From contig OV121097.1 of NCBI GenBank assembly GCA_921293015.1, positions 13,756,924 through 13,820,923 of the forward strand: a stretch of DNA of 64,000 nucleotides, given 5' to 3'. Shown here one piece after another: positions 1-12,945 of the stretch (positions are counted from its first letter, which is position 1; each line of letters starts with the position of its first letter). This DNA comes from Phorcus lineatus (Eukaryota > Mollusca > Gastropoda > Trochida > Trochidae). The position numbers and the translations under genes are program-made. The notes below the pieces were generated by a model. The model ran no database searches. It was not told where the DNA came from and was given only the letters and a program-made list of their open reading frames with translations.

Positions 1-1910
1 CAGAAATGGATGAAAACATGAATACCAATTGAAAAATCTAAAATATTTATGAACTGCAAAATGACAACAAATACATATTGATTATGTGAATGGTTATATT
101 TGTATTCTAGTATTTGATTCTCATTTGCTTAGCAAGTGTCTAACAATGTCATTGTGCATCAAGATTATGAAATATGATATAATATTCAATAAAGCAAATA
201 TTACGGTGACTATGCTGAACCCTTTTTTAAGCAATACATGAGCATGTTGCATATAAAATGTGTTGAAACCCTTCAAATTCTAAACAAATAACAAAACATT
301 TATAAACAGTAAGTAATTGATATCATGTAATCGCCTAATGTCAAATTTGTATTTCACGGAATGCGATTGAAACTACAAAACATTTATGTAATGCTTTTGG
401 CTAATTCAACAAATGCATGAACACTCCTCCCATTTGTTGATTTAAAGCTACATTGATGTATGTTTATTTAGTTCTCTGTTTTGCCTAACAATGTATTTCT
501 TTATCGTCACTCTGTCAATATGCACATCAAGAATATGAAACATGAGTGTAAATTCAATAAAACACACATCAATCAAAGCGTAATACCAATACTGAATTGA
601 TTCAATGTCACATGAGCCTCGTGTTCACTTATTGACGTGGTGATATGCTCAATCATACGTCATCTATCGCTATACCCCTACATTATGTTCAAAAAGTTTT
701 CAAAAATGAATGAGAGACTAGCGCTAGTTAACATATATATGTTATAGGGAGGTAACCAAATTACCAGATTTCAATCGGTGTGAAGGAACGTCCTAAACTA
801 CCATATACTATGTTGCAGAAAGTTCTAAATGCATGATAGACTAGACTAAAATTTAGTCTATGAAATTTTTTATCATAATTTACTGTTCTTTCATCAATAA
901 TATTGTTTTTCTTTGGGCTGCTAATTTCAGTGAAGTTATCATGACTATGTATTCAGTCAATCTAGACTTGCTGAATGTGGACCTATACTGTATTAAAAGC
1001 TCCTTTAATTACACAGTCATGAAGCAGAACTAATGATAGACAAGCGTAATCAAATATCTATATGTTGTAGGGAGAAGACCACACTCCAGGATTTCAATTG
1101 GTGTGAAGGAACGTTCTTAATTACCATATACTATCTTCATTTGTTAGCACCAAACCTGTACGTTTATAAAATTTGTCTTGTAAATTTTGTACATGGGCCT
1201 GTGGCCTTTATACTGAATAAACTTCTATCTATACTAAGTTCTAAATGCAAGATAGACAATCGTGATTAATATATCTATGTTGTAGGGAGAAAACCACAAT
1301 CCAATATTTCATTTTGAATGAATGAACATGAAATTCTAATGGTGTTTTATAGATCAATGATATGGAACAATGGAAGTTTATTCTTTCGGTGAAAGTGAAA
1401 TATTAACTTTGTGAAACTATTGTGATGAATTAACAACACATGTAACCATGCAAAACGTTGACCATGAATGTTTAAAAAGCACATAAAGATTGCCAGTATA
1501 GAATCAACTTCTGTTTCTTCTGAACATGAATAATAATGACAAAAAGTAGGTAGAACCAATGGGAACAAAAAAGCTGAAACAACAGAAATGGATGAAAACA
1601 TGAATACCAATTCAAATATCTAAAATATTTATTAACTGCAAAATGACAACAAATATATATTGATCATATGAATGGTTATATTTGTATTCTAGTATTTGAT
1701 TCTCATTTGCTTAGCAAGTGTCTAACAATGTCATTGTGCATCAAGATTATGAAATGTGATATAATATTCAATAAAGCAAATATTAACGAGAGAGGAGACG
1801 TGATTGATCCAGTGTCATATGATTCGTATGTTAGATTCTCAATACTGCTAAACAACCATCGATTGTCATCTATCCCTGATAACTGTCTTATCTTCTGTAA
1901 ACATTAGGAT
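1..1910. repeat. Dispersed direct repeats, no convincing gene
   Basis: Bases 1-204 recur almost unchanged at 1584-1786, and a weaker related piece lies near 515-560. A second unit of about 100 bases, containing a 'gttgtagggagaa' block and, in the first two copies, 'ggtgtgaaggaacgt', recurs near 715-846, 1033-1135 and 1238-1320. Small open frames here lie inside these repeats and differ between copies, so I do not call them genes. The repeats could be tandemly duplicated 3' UTR-like DNA (AATAAA is present in the repeated block) or an unknown element. Confidence 0.6.
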
Positions 1911-2045
1911 AGATGTCTTATTGTGCTATATTTTCGATGGAAATCAGCTCCATATGTAATTTTTTTGAAAGCCATTAAGAAGTTGATATGATGAAGAAAT
2001 AGTAAATGTATGGATTTACACATTCTTTATTGCATTTATTTAAAA

Positions 2046-2190
2046 TTATTTTCACAAAAATATATAAAGTTGAAGAAATAAGAAATATATTGTTTTACAA
2101 CTTCTGTGTTGCATCTCTTTGCAATAAAGAAGTTATAAATCAATAAATTTCTTTTTCTTCAACTTTATATATTTTTGTGAAAACTATTTC
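2046..2190. repeat. Inverted-repeat hairpin (MITE-like)
   Basis: About 40 bases at 2049-2095 ('cacaaaaatatataaagttg' and following) are the reverse complement of 2140-2188. The two arms enclose a short AT-rich loop. This is the structure of a foldback MITE. No target-site duplication was resolved. Confidence 0.6.
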
Positions 2191-3667
2191 AATCTATAAT
2201 TCAATACCATTTTCTCTCGTAATGACAGCAGGCACAATTTGCACATTGTTGAACAACGTTAGACAAAAGAAAGGCAAAATCAACATTTCTGTATTTCGAG
2301 CTTATGTCTTACAGCATATATAAGGGTTTCCAAGTATTTTAGTTTAAGCACTTCTGATAAATTAATTACAAAAACTTAAGGATACTTAGACGTTACACAG
2401 AATTTGAGTGTCTTGTTCATTCCATTATAAGACGTTTTGCCTCAATCAATCCTATTCTTTAGGGCTGTACCGATGAACTAAATTCTCGATTTGTTTTCTG
2501 TATTAGAGTTAAAAGCTCATAACTAATCTATACACAGTTACAGGTGTCAACTCAATGACCTGTTATCTAACAACAGTATGATACTGGCAGAAACAACTTT
2601 TTCCTGTTTTGATTAAATGTCACGAAATGGTTTGCATTTAAGACAATATTTTAGAAAAACATGATATTTTCTCGTCGCTAATTCATCTCCCTCCTCTAAT
2701 AATTACTAAACCAATGCATGCTGTTCTCTGATTCAGGTACAGATCAAGGTGTGCAAGGTAAATCAGTATCGATCTGTTCGAGGCAGGTATTCCTAGTGAG
2801 CGTCGTCATTAGACAGGTAAACATCCTTGCTGCCAGCATACTCAGGTATTAAGGTAAGGGGATGCTTTTTGTACGTAGATATATCTATATACAATGTAGA
2901 TACGCAGGTAGGGAGTTTCTAGGTGTATATGTTGCACACATATAAGAACTGATTTGTATGTAATATTCGAAAATGTTATTTGGACCATAGTACCATGTTT
3001 TACGTAACAACTTCATAACTTTATGTAAATGATGCTTATGTCAAGGCCAGCTGCATTCAGGTGTTCGGGTAATGGAAAGCATTTTGCATATATAGAGACG
3101 CAGCTAGGTCCCGTTCTTTCTTTCTATACATGCTTTTATACATACATGTACAACTAATATGTATATAATTTAGTAATCGAATATATCCGTTACATGGAAA
3201 CACAATTACCACGCAATCATTTGTTAAGTAACAACTTCATAACGTAATATGTAACATGTAAATCCATAATGCCTACAATAGTTTGCGTATCACCGGCTTT
3301 ATCACATCCATTGATATAGGGAGTCACTCTTAAAATATAAGATATCCATGTCAGGAGATGATGTCTTCTTTCTAATCATTTACTTCTATCAAATATTTTT
3401 TCTATCATGTCTATTGCATAATTTGATAGAAGTCAAGTAATGAACTAAAGTTAGTTGTTATCTGTTACTTGTTGAAACATCAGTTTTTTGCAACTAAATA
3501 ATTCAGAAGTCAGATAGTTTAACAGTGCCTTGATAGGCATATTGCATTGAAAAATATAACATTTCATGTATGTACGGAGTTTGAATTAAAACTAAAAAAA
3601 TTGTTGTATAATAGAACAATATTGAAAGCGTTGTCAATTTTCGATAATCGTAACCTTGTTTACGAAC
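2191..3667. other. Intergenic, nothing recognised
   Basis: AT-rich sequence without a supported exon, RNA gene or clear repeat. The only open frames are short and lack coding character. Confidence 0.4.
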
Positions 3668-3783
3668 CAGGATCTAGATCTTCGAAGCTCTCTTTGCACT
3701 AAGATAGTCGTAAGTCCCATCAATTAGCATTGGCTTACGACTATCTAAGCACTAAGAGAGCTTCGAAAATCTAGGCCCAGGAG
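3668..3783. repeat. Hairpin MITE
   Basis: The left arm ('cttcgaagctctctttgcac' through 'gatagtcgtaag') is matched in inverted orientation by the right arm ('cttacgactatctaagcact' through 'gagagcttcgaa'). Arms are about 45 bases with a loop of about 25. Confidence 0.7.
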
Positions 3784-5449
3784 CTGGTGAAAAAATTATC
3801 CGGAACACCAGTCAGTTCAAACGTTATGCAACAAAAGTGCTCAAAAGTGTTTGCAAGTGCTTTTTGTCATATAATCTTTTCATTTCTACTGCATTAGCAG
3901 CACATATGTCCCTTAATGGTAAAAAGTGTAAAAGCCACTCATTTGTGAACAGTCAGTTCTTGTTCTGCTTTTCAAATGTGCAGCGTGAGTATGCTGTTGT
4001 CATGCTCAAAAACGTCAAATACGTGGCCGCCGTTCAGAGGATGACGCGACACTGATTGTGTCTAACGGATTTGACTCCGACAAACTGGCACCTTTGCTTT
4101 TCGCCATTAACCTGGTGGACCAAGCATGACATTACAGACCTACGTCACTTCCGTTACTGTTTTTAATGGCTAAAGGTTAGGAATGAGTTACCGATTAATT
4201 TCGAAATCCGGCTTAGTGTCGATCACGTCCTTACCCGATAACCGTATTGCCGAACAGTTTTGACATCATTTCGTCGACGTCAACGTCATTTCGTCGACGT
4301 CAACGTATGCCTTTGGCTTGACTGAAGGAATGATGTCGAGTTGTTACTGATGAGTCTCGATTTCTGCTGAGTTTGCTGATGGTGGGATAAAATGACGAAA
4401 CGATGTCATTAACGTGTTTATACGTGTTGACTTCATACTTTAAGGAAAGGACTTATTGGTTTGCTTTCTATGATATGATTTTTCCTTATCTTTCCGATCT
4501 GTTTCAAAGATAGTCAATTCACCTGTATCCCTGCTACAAAAATCTTCTGATCAATGCCTTTACAAATATGATGACTCAGGTATATAGTATAAGGTATATT
4601 TCAGTATGAATGAAAGATCCACGAACTGTAACTCTAACAAGTATGAAACATTGATGAACCACTTTAATTAGTACAGTTTGCAGTGGCCGACTTAATACAC
4701 AACAACGTGTCCCATGGTATTCAAAGTTTTACCTTTGATGTAACATGAACTTTTCATTCACTTTTAACCAGAGGTCATCAGTCACACATATGTAATTTAT
4801 TTCTTAACTGTTCAAAAATACAAAAACAAAACAAAATTTGTTTATACAGCTATATTTAAATGTATTTGTCCTTATGAATTTTGTCGTTGAATCCTTGTAA
4901 AAAAGGCAGATGTTAGATAATCAACATCAGGTTGAATGAATTAATTGTGGTACGAACTGAATGGTGGATGGCCACCAATATCTCTTTTTGATCTTTGGTC
5001 ACTCAACTGATTGGAGTTATTGATAACATCCAGGTGACAAGCCACACCTTAAACTTATTAGCGTTAATTAACTGTCTGCCGAACTAAATGCACTTGGCCA
5101 AATGACGTCAATCAAAGGTGCGACAAACAATAATTGATAGACCAAAATCAGAAGTACCAAAAACAGCTTCATAACGAAGTCTTTGTCAGTGCATAAAAAT
5201 CATAAGAATGTTTTAGAGTTGATAAAAAATTATTTAATCTTTTCTTATCAAGAACCCAAAAAACGTTTACTAATTTTTAATTTCGTAAACGTTCTAATCG
5301 GGTACCTTGATTTGCTTATTATATACTGACTGAATACAGGAAGAAACATCAACATGATAAAATGTATCAACACCTGTTACAATTAAATTTTTTTCCAAAC
5401 GTAATTTCACAGTAGGTAACGTTTGTCTTTGACCAGTGTCGCTGCAATG
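3784..5449. other. Intergenic; short 20-bp direct duplication at 4267-4306
   Basis: A 20-base unit 'catttcgtcgacgtcaacgt' is repeated twice in tandem at 4267-4306. The surrounding 3.9-4.4 kb is less AT-rich than its neighbours and may be an old transposon fragment, but all frames are interrupted and I recognise no protein. Confidence 0.35.
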
Positions 5450-5450
5450 A

Positions 5451-5509
<59 letters not shown>

Positions 5510-5562
5510 CAACAACGGTGATGATGATGATGATGATGATGTTGATAATAATAGTAATAGTA
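5450..5562. repeat. Compound trinucleotide microsatellite (AAT)n-(AAC)n-(GAT)n
   Basis: About 19 AAT/TAA units are followed by AAC and then GAT units. It lies directly at the 3' side of the minus-strand SINE fragment at 5575-5735, consistent with growth from a SINE tail. Long Leu/Ile/Tyr frames across it are artefacts. Confidence 0.85.
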
Positions 5563-5574
5563 ATAATACCTGTC

Positions 5575-5735
5575 TTGTACCGCGCAAAAAAACATGACAG
5601 AGCATGCTCAAAGCGCACAAATTGTATTATTAACCTGAGAGAATAGTACTTCGATGCAGCCTATTAAGCGCTTCGCGCGATTGTGTCAGTCCATACCTTC
5701 ACTTGTTTAGGTACCCAATTGTACAGCTATGTTTT
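5575..5735 (-). mobile_element. SINE 3' fragment
   Basis: The block 'gcatgctcaaagcgcacaaa' through 'taggtacccaattgtacagct' is shared with the fuller SINE at 49230-49505. This copy lacks the tRNA-like head and is a 5'-truncated fragment on the minus strand. Confidence 0.6.
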
Positions 5736-6480
5736 TACATCATCAAGGATGGACCCCACAAGGCTTCGACATCACTGAGAACTCAGATTTCAATGATATG
5801 ACGTCACCAATCTCATGAAAATAAAATCTAATTTTACTGCACGACATTATGCTGATTACAAGGCCACTCAAGCCGTCAAATTAATCTTCACCTCAATTTG
5901 ACCTCTAAATCTCACTGGCTTGCCTCAGATACCTTCAAGCAATCACATTGCGCGTCTCTAATTGACCGTCTACGAGATTGCAAGTATATTTGCTATTTGA
6001 AATTGAAACTCTTATAATCTGTCCAGTTTACATAAAACAACTTGGATCAGATTTTCATTTTTTCAGATTTTTCATTTTTCCTTTCATTGGAATCAATTAT
6101 TACTTTTCAGTCTTTGACAAAACAAGGGTCATTCTCATTAGCATCTCCACGTCGCATATGGCTGAAACATGATTTTCAAGAAACCTCTTATTGGTTTCTG
6201 TTCATGTTTTGATGGTTTTCGTTTCTCAACATGTTATTGTTTAATTCTTTTCACGAAATTAATAACTATTCAACGATTACTACAAACTAAAGACGAAATG
6301 TTTATTCAACTTATCTGTTTCTAGAAAAAGCATTTTTGATTCGCCACTTATAATAAAGAAATACATTGAGTTTGTTGCGAAAAACATCTCTATAGCTTTT
6401 GATTTGACTTTTTTGTCGAACAAACCGAGCTAGGGTTAATTAAAAGTACATACAATACTTTCATTCGGATATTTAGTCAG
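5736..6480. other. Intergenic, nothing recognised
   Basis: No supported exon, RNA gene or repeat in this AT-rich stretch. Confidence 0.35.
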
Positions 6481-6512
6481 TTCGGCATTCGGAAACAGTC
6501 GGGAAGTTTTCG

Positions 6513-6631
6513 ATGAAAAGTGCTGAAAAGCGTACAACGAAAAGAATTCGCCTGCATCCTAGAATACGGGGCGAACTCGCTGATTTGAATAATGTCAGAG
6601 GCAAACCTGACGGCTCTCGTAACGGAGCCTG
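6513..6631 (+). other. Candidate 5' exon with short upstream ORF
   Basis: An ATG at 6513 opens a basic 39-codon stretch rich in Lys and Arg that runs to a good splice donor (gtgaga at 6632). Joining it to the acceptor before 7161 gives TG|ATG, so this frame ends in TGA overlapping the next ATG. It may be a 5' UTR exon with a uORF for the 7161-7417 frame, or a chance frame. Confidence 0.25.
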
Positions 6632-7160
6632 GTGAGATCTACACGCTTAATGTAGTGGATCATTTAATTTTAGATTTCATTTTAATGAGATTGTGACATC
6701 ACAGTTTTGTTGACTGTTCAATGACAACACTAATATTACTTCTCAAATAGCCTTATGGCAGTAGTGTTCAGAGATGTTCATTCCTTATTGATGATTATTG
6801 AAAATGATTTGGATGATATATTTTGTGTATCGGCAAAAAAAAAAGGAAATTCTTATTGGGATTAGTTATGTTGAAACCAAATTCAAGGATGTTTCCATTT
6901 ATACAAGTATGAAATTAGTACATGATCATGACATAACTCAGTTGAAACATGTTACTGAGGGTAACATTTTGGTTGATTAAGGGTTACTCCTTGATAAGTA
7001 CATGAGAGCGCTCACACGGTAAAATAAAAAATAAAAAATGAGAAGTGAAGTCATTCATCGCGGCTACGAGCTTAAAAGCGTAAAAAGCCTTGCTACGGCA
7101 TCAAAAGCATTGTTGGTTAGTCTTATCATAAATGTTTAATAAAACAAATGTTTTACTTTC

Positions 7161-7417
7161 AGATGGCGTCTTCATACAGCAATGTCACCAGCAGTAAAAC
7201 TTCTAATTTCAATCACACTATTTCCACCCAGAGGCCGAATAGACAGGACCAAATGAACAACGTCTTCCCGGAACGGAATCTTGGTGATCGTAAAGCGTTA
7301 GGAAAGGAACCTATTGCCAACACCTCAACGGCATCAGAAGACGTCACCGTTCCAATGAACACTTCCGGTCAGGCAAAGAAGGTACAGAACATGATGACAG
7401 AACTGGAACTTATGTGA
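7161..7417 (+). CDS. Hypothetical small protein or terminal exon, 85 aa
   Basis: An open frame starts with ATG immediately after a strong acceptor (tttactttcag, ending 7160) and runs 85 codons to TGA. Base composition is clearly less AT-rich than the flanks and the codons look coding. The product is hydrophilic, rich in Ser, Thr and Asn, ends ...MMTELELM, and has no signal peptide or membrane segment. I recognise no family. It could be the only coding exon of a small gene with an upstream UTR exon, or the last exon of a gene whose other exons I cannot see. AATAAA occurs near 8274. Coding status is uncertain. Confidence 0.4.
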
Positions 7418-7746
7418 TGAGTGATGTCGAACATGTGAAGACTGCAGAGTGCCTTGATCTTGAATATAAAGTACGATGATTATTGCGAGAAATATGATGG
7501 TTCAAATGAATATTTATAAATTTAAAAATGTTTCAAGCACTAAAAGGGAGCACAGCTTATGAACTGAAGAATCAGTGTCCAGCAATGAGCGGATGAGTCG
7601 ACTTGAACAGTAACAAAAACCTGAAGGGAAAACAATGAAGAACATATTTCGTTATCTACAATTCATACACGCGATGTGAAAGTCCAGTTAAAAATTATAA
7701 ATGAACTGTTCTGATAATATGCTAACGTACGGATTATTAAAAAAAG

Positions 7747-7930
7747 GTGATGAAGCAAGCTGAAGTTGTCACCTGAATAGTCATAATAATAAGTGATGAA
7801 GCAAGCTGAAGTTGTCACCTGAATAGTCATAATAATAAGTGATGAAGCAAGCTGAAGTTGTCACCTGAATAGTCATAATAATAAGTGATGAAGCAAGCTG
7901 AAGTTGACACCTGAATAGTCAAAATAATAT
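7747..7930. repeat. Tandem repeat, 46-bp unit x4
   Basis: Units start at 7747, 7793, 7839 and 7885, each beginning 'gtgatgaagcaagctgaagt'. The fourth has a few substitutions. Not a CRISPR: there are no spacers. Confidence 0.9.
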
Positions 7931-8327
7931 GTGATGAAGGAGATGGAAAGTCTAATACCGTGAGGAACGGTTTTCTCTATTTTCTTAACCGTGTGAAACA
8001 GTACACTTCGCCCCACATCAGCCGATGGAAGAGATAACTATTGTCTTTCGATTCCTAGAAGAAGATTGGCGTGATGGTTGTGATGAAGAATGATAATTAT
8101 GTATCACGATGATAAATAACCGTTAAGAAGTTGAATTCATGTTTCAACATTAGATACTTTAAGGTCACAACTCTAACTTTTTAGCGCACCATGATACACC
8201 ATGTGGAAGGTATATGATACAAAATGCAGAGAAAAGCAACACATGGAGTTGTGTAATATGAACTATTAAAAATGGAATAAACCGAGACGATAATGAATAA
8301 TCAATTGAAGTGATAATTAGTCGTTAA

Positions 8328-8580
8328 GTGATGTAATGAAATATGCTGAAGTGATGTAATGAAATATACTGAAGTGATGTAATGAAATATGCTGAAGTGA
8401 TGTAATGAAATATGCTGAAGTGATGTAATGAAATATGCTGAAGTGATGTAATGAAATATGCTGAAGTGATGTAATGAAATATGCTGAAGTGATGTAATGA
8501 AATATGCTGAAGTGATGTAATGAAATATACTGAAGTGATGTAATGAAATATGCTGAAGTGATGTAATGAAATATACTGAA
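8328..8580. repeat. Tandem repeat, 23-bp unit x11
   Basis: The unit begins 'gtgatgtaatgaaatatgct' and repeats every 23 bases eleven times, with g/a variation at one position. Because 23 is not a multiple of 3, each minus-strand frame reads as a 23-residue peptide repeat (for example SLHHFSIFHYITS); these are artefacts. The repeat shares the words gtgatg and gctgaagt with the 46-bp array upstream. Confidence 0.9.
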
Positions 8581-8805
8581 GTGATGAAAAAGGAGAATAC
8601 CCAAATGAAAGATTGGAAGATGAATGGTGTTGATGTGATGTGTACAACAATAATCATCATTGATAAGTGATGCTGAAGTGATGATTGGAAACTTGCAAAG
8701 TTGTATCTGTTTCATATATACATCTACATGCTACGATAAATTACAATACAGAAGAAGCAAAAATGTTTACTCCGGCGTTTGTGTAAAAATAAGGATGCAC
8801 CATAC

Positions 8806-9285
8806 TTAAAGAGCCACTCCGTGAGTTGTTGGAGTCATATATGACAAACTTAATTAATGGTGTCATTTGATCGCGAAGTATCCACTGTTACCAAAAAGAC
8901 ACATTTTAAAGCTTAATGGGTTTTTTTACAGTGACAATATGAAGGTAAAACGTCGCAATTATGATCGAAAACCGAACAGTGGCGCGCGTCAATGAGTCAA
9001 ACGTAATTTTGGAATCTTATCTAAAAATGCCAGGAGGGCAGTTAGGAGTTGATAGCGTTTGTTAGCTTACATAACTAGTATCAATGTATAATGGACGTGA
9101 TATTTACACCTCTGTGCATTTATAAGGCTGTTTTTAGATTTTCATGGAAAACCAGTATTTGTCATATATATGTCTTTTGGACATGAAAAAAATAAGATGT
9201 TTTGATTTTATATCACCACATATGACATTTAGGCTCGTATCAAAGGTAAATAATATGTTATGAAAATCACGGAGTGGCTCTTTAA
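8806..9285. mobile_element. MITE, 480 bp, TTAA-flanked
   Basis: Perfect terminal inverted repeats: 'ttaaagagccactccgtga' at the left and 'tcacggagtggctctttaa' at the right, so TTAA at both ends can be the target duplication, as for piggyBac-type elements. No coding capacity. It carries an internal core (8962-9013) shared with other elements in the window. Confidence 0.85.
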
Positions 9286-11719
9286 GGCATAATTTGTTTC
9301 ACAGGGTTTGGTCCATAAGTTGGGGTTCATGATAAGTCGTTCATAACAAACACTATAATCATAACATTTTGTTCTGCACCAGTACCTTTTGTACGAAATT
9401 CTATGCCCTGTCATTATATCTTGAGTCGAAAGTCATTCATCTATAGGCCCATAACAAAACACATTGAATGCCATTGCCAAGCGTGGTAAGATGAAGTTGA
9501 TTTATTCCATAGCTTTATCATATTGTGAACTGTCGATATGTATTGATTTTGTCTAAAGTGCAATTGACGTTAATACCTGAATGATGAAAGGTATTGAAAG
9601 ATTTTGCAATCACCTATGCTTTACTTCACCATGTTTGGGGCTCGTAAAAAATATCCTGTGAAACGTTGATGTATGAGCTGCTTCTGCACACAGATCTTCT
9701 TGAAGATGGAGAACCTCCGTGACATCATTATTGTTTCTAGTCAAATCCATGTTATTTGTAAAATTTTCATTAAATGTAGGGGGAAGTAAAAGACTATTAT
9801 TAAGCATAAGAGAAATATTGAATTATAAAAAAGTCGTTTTTAAATACACGAAAATAGTATTAAGAAGTATACAGAAATTAAAGGAATTACCTCTACAAAA
9901 TGTTATTGTCATACTGATTGATGTTAAGATATTGTCATACTTCTACCTTCAGAAACATTGACAATTTGGAAAGACTTAGTGCTGAAATAGAATTTTGCAT
10001 CTAGGAGATAGGAGTTTATAGTTCATAGTCATCAAGTTTCTTTTATTTTAGTTCGTTTAGTTCAATTTACGTTTTGACATTATGAATACAGGTTTCAAAA
10101 TGACCACCTGTAGCATTCTGTTGTTATCAAGAAATTACAAAAAATAATATAGACATAAAATCGGACCTATGGTGAGCCATGGACATGTGTAGGCATGCAC
10201 GTCAACAGTGTGTTGCTGGTGACCACTTCGATTTTTAATAAGCTTGCTTAAAGTCTTGATTCTCTTAATTGGTCTCTATAAGTTTAAATACTTGACGCAT
10301 TCCCTAGCATTTCTATAGGAAATCGGCCGGGCAAAGAAAATCAAGTGCACCCAGTAACAGTCGCATTTCAGTTGGATATACCGAGAATCTATCAGTTGCA
10401 TCGCCGATACTTATGACAGATGCTTTTTTATTGGGTTTATAGCCTTTTCATTTTATATCTATCTAGAGAAGATGAGCATGAGCTATTTTCACTGCATGTG
10501 AAGCTTGGAAATTTCATGTGGTCAACGTCATGGTTTTTGCAATGACGTGGTAGGCCAAGTCGTACGACAAAGGGGAGGGGTTGGGTGTTTTGAACTTAAT
10601 TTTGTAGGACTAGAAATTCACACACATGCTGAGTTGGAAGGTAATGGCAGATTGGACGTGACGTAATGAAGAGTTAATAATAAAGTAACTAAAGTAAATA
10701 CCGTTGCAAAGCGGGCCTTGATAATGCATTCGGAGTGGATATGTGACATTTGATAAACATGCCCATTATCATGCTGAATTGACATGTTATAAATGGAAAC
10801 CTGTATATCATACGTTCCTTGTTAATTAAAAAATCAATGCAGGAAGTCTCATTAGCGAATACGTTTCCATTTACATACAACTTAATTGTGAATTATTCGG
10901 TTGCTATGGCAACCATCGTATATTTGATGATTATGTGTATATTCCCTAATAACAGTAGATAAATGAAAAAGCAAAATCGATATCCACGGACTTGCATGTT
11001 GACTCAACTAATAGTTTAAATTCTTTCCCCAATCAAGAAACGCTAGCATAAAAACCTATAGTTAAAATGAATAAATTCTTCAATCAACTATCAAAAGAGA
11101 GCGTCGTGTAATGAATAATGACTTCCTCAATTGTAACCGATGTCATTATCATTCCATATATATTTGAACGCTTTACTCCAACATTGGAAGATTTTGATAT
11201 GGCTGTGATTCACCACCTCACTGTACATAACTAGCCATAGACATGAATAAAACTGTTGTTTTAATATCTGTACTGAGCTGGAACAGTGTTAAGTTGACAA
11301 TTGAAGCATTTGGCAATTTCCTATGGAGAGACGCCTTCTTCAAGGTAACCAATTGCTTGATTACGTTGTGCATTCGACAGCACTGACATATTGTCTGAAC
11401 AGCCAATTCATTCTTTGCTTTTTAAAAGGTGCAGAACACCGTCTGAAATTTAATTGTCAGCATTCACTGATTTCCACTTGCATGTAGTTGCACATCAGAT
11501 CACGTGGAAGTGAATTCCCATGCACAATGTGCGTGCTTTTCTTGACAAATGCATAACAAAAATTTGAGTTGTGCCATAACAAGTTCATCAAATCATTTTC
11601 TATCCATGATTCTATTCCTAAAATATCTATAAGGATTTTTGAACCTTTTTGTACTTTGTGTACTTAGTGATAAAAGCAGACATTACTATACTGAAAGCTA
11701 TCAATACTTCATTTATATT
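9286..11719. other. Intergenic, nothing recognised
   Basis: Several small open frames exist on both strands but none shows coding composition, splice context or paralogy. I see no RNA gene. Confidence 0.4.
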
Positions 11720-12182
11720 ACTCCGTGAGTTGTTGGAGTCATATATGCCAAACTTAATCTATGGTGTCATTTGATCGCGAAGTATCGACTGTAACCAAAA
11801 AGCTTCAAAGCTTATTGTTTTTTTATAGTGACAATATGAAGGTAGGAACGTCGCAATTAGGATCGAAAACCGGACAGTAGCGCGCGTCAAATAGTCAAAC
11901 GTAATTTTGGAGACTTATCTAAAACAGTCAGGAGGGCGCTTAGGAGTTGATAGCGTTTGTTAGGTTATATAACTAGTGTCCATGTATATTGGTCGTGATA
12001 TCTACACCTCTGTGCATTTATAAGGCTGTTTTTAGATTTTCATGGAAAACCAGTATTTGTCAAATGTATTTATTTTTGACATGAAAAGTTAAGATGTTTT
12101 GATTTTATATCACTACTTATGACATTTAGGTTGGTAACAAAGGTAAATAATATGTTATGAAAATCACGGAGTGGCTCTTTAA
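11720..12182. mobile_element. MITE, second copy of the 8806 family
   Basis: Collinear with 8806-9285 over nearly its whole length. The right end ('tcacggagtggctctttaa') is intact; the left end has lost its outermost ten bases. Confidence 0.85.
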
Positions 12183-12334
12183 GAGCAGAGTTCTGAGACA
12201 TTTGCCCTTCAGTTAAAAGCAAAAGTAGAGTTAATAGCTCTGTAGTTGACTATGTATTGTAGAAATTACTTAGTATGATGAGTAGCTGAACAAGTCTACA
12301 TCACTGTCTTCAATAGCCACAAAGTTTACATACA

Positions 12335-12945
12335 TACAGCTGCATACCGAAAGTTTGTTCATTTACTTCTGAATTGAAGTGCAAATATCATGTAATTTGG
12401 GTTTCAATTCAACGTCGATAGAATAACTTCAGCAAAACTTACCATGGATCACCCACTGTCCATGTGTGAAATAGCCATTCATGAACTCATGCAAAAATGA
12501 GAATTTTGGCATATTGATATAAACAGAAGGGGGTCACATTTTCGAAATTTCAGTTTTATTGAATGTCAAATAAAATATTGCATATCGACTCTCTGAGATT
12601 TAAACCAACATAATCACACTGACGTTGTGCTAAGGAACGGAGGTGACTTATTTTTATTTTTACTTATCACTTATAAAGGGTTTTATTGAGAAAAATAGTT
12701 GAGTGTTTTCGGAATTTTGACCCCTGGTCACTTCAATGACCTGCCAAAATTAAACTGTTACGGATAATTGTGGGGTATGATAAACATTTGCCTTAAAGAA
12801 AAATAGATCTGCATCAGTGTATTGAAAATTCAATATTATACGTTTCTTTTTCGCAACGCTACGATACCTCAAAGGCATCTCAAATTACATGATATTTGCA
12901 CTAGTATACTCAGGTATGTGAACAAACTTTTGGCATGCAGCTGTA
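12335..12945. mobile_element. MITE, TA-flanked, long terminal inverted repeats
   Basis: Ends 'tacagctgcataccgaaagt' and 'acttttggcatgcagctgta'. The terminal inverted repeats extend about 65 bases, to 'atcatgtaatttg' on the left and 'caaattacatgat' on the right. TA at both ends suggests Tc1/mariner-type insertion. Related, more eroded copies lie at 37900-38355 and 56030-56346. Confidence 0.8.

Noticed and set aside
3837..4330. Coding-looking patch
   Set aside because: Composition is suggestive, but all frames are interrupted and no family is recognised.
5294..5620. Minus-strand frames rich in Leu, Ile or Tyr
   Set aside because: All come from the (AAT)n microsatellite; three frames are open at once.
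8301..8715. Three long minus-strand frames with a repeated peptide
   Set aside because: The 23-bp tandem array has no stop in several frames, so it gives the same peptide shifted in each. Not coding, and not a CRISPR since no spacers separate the units.
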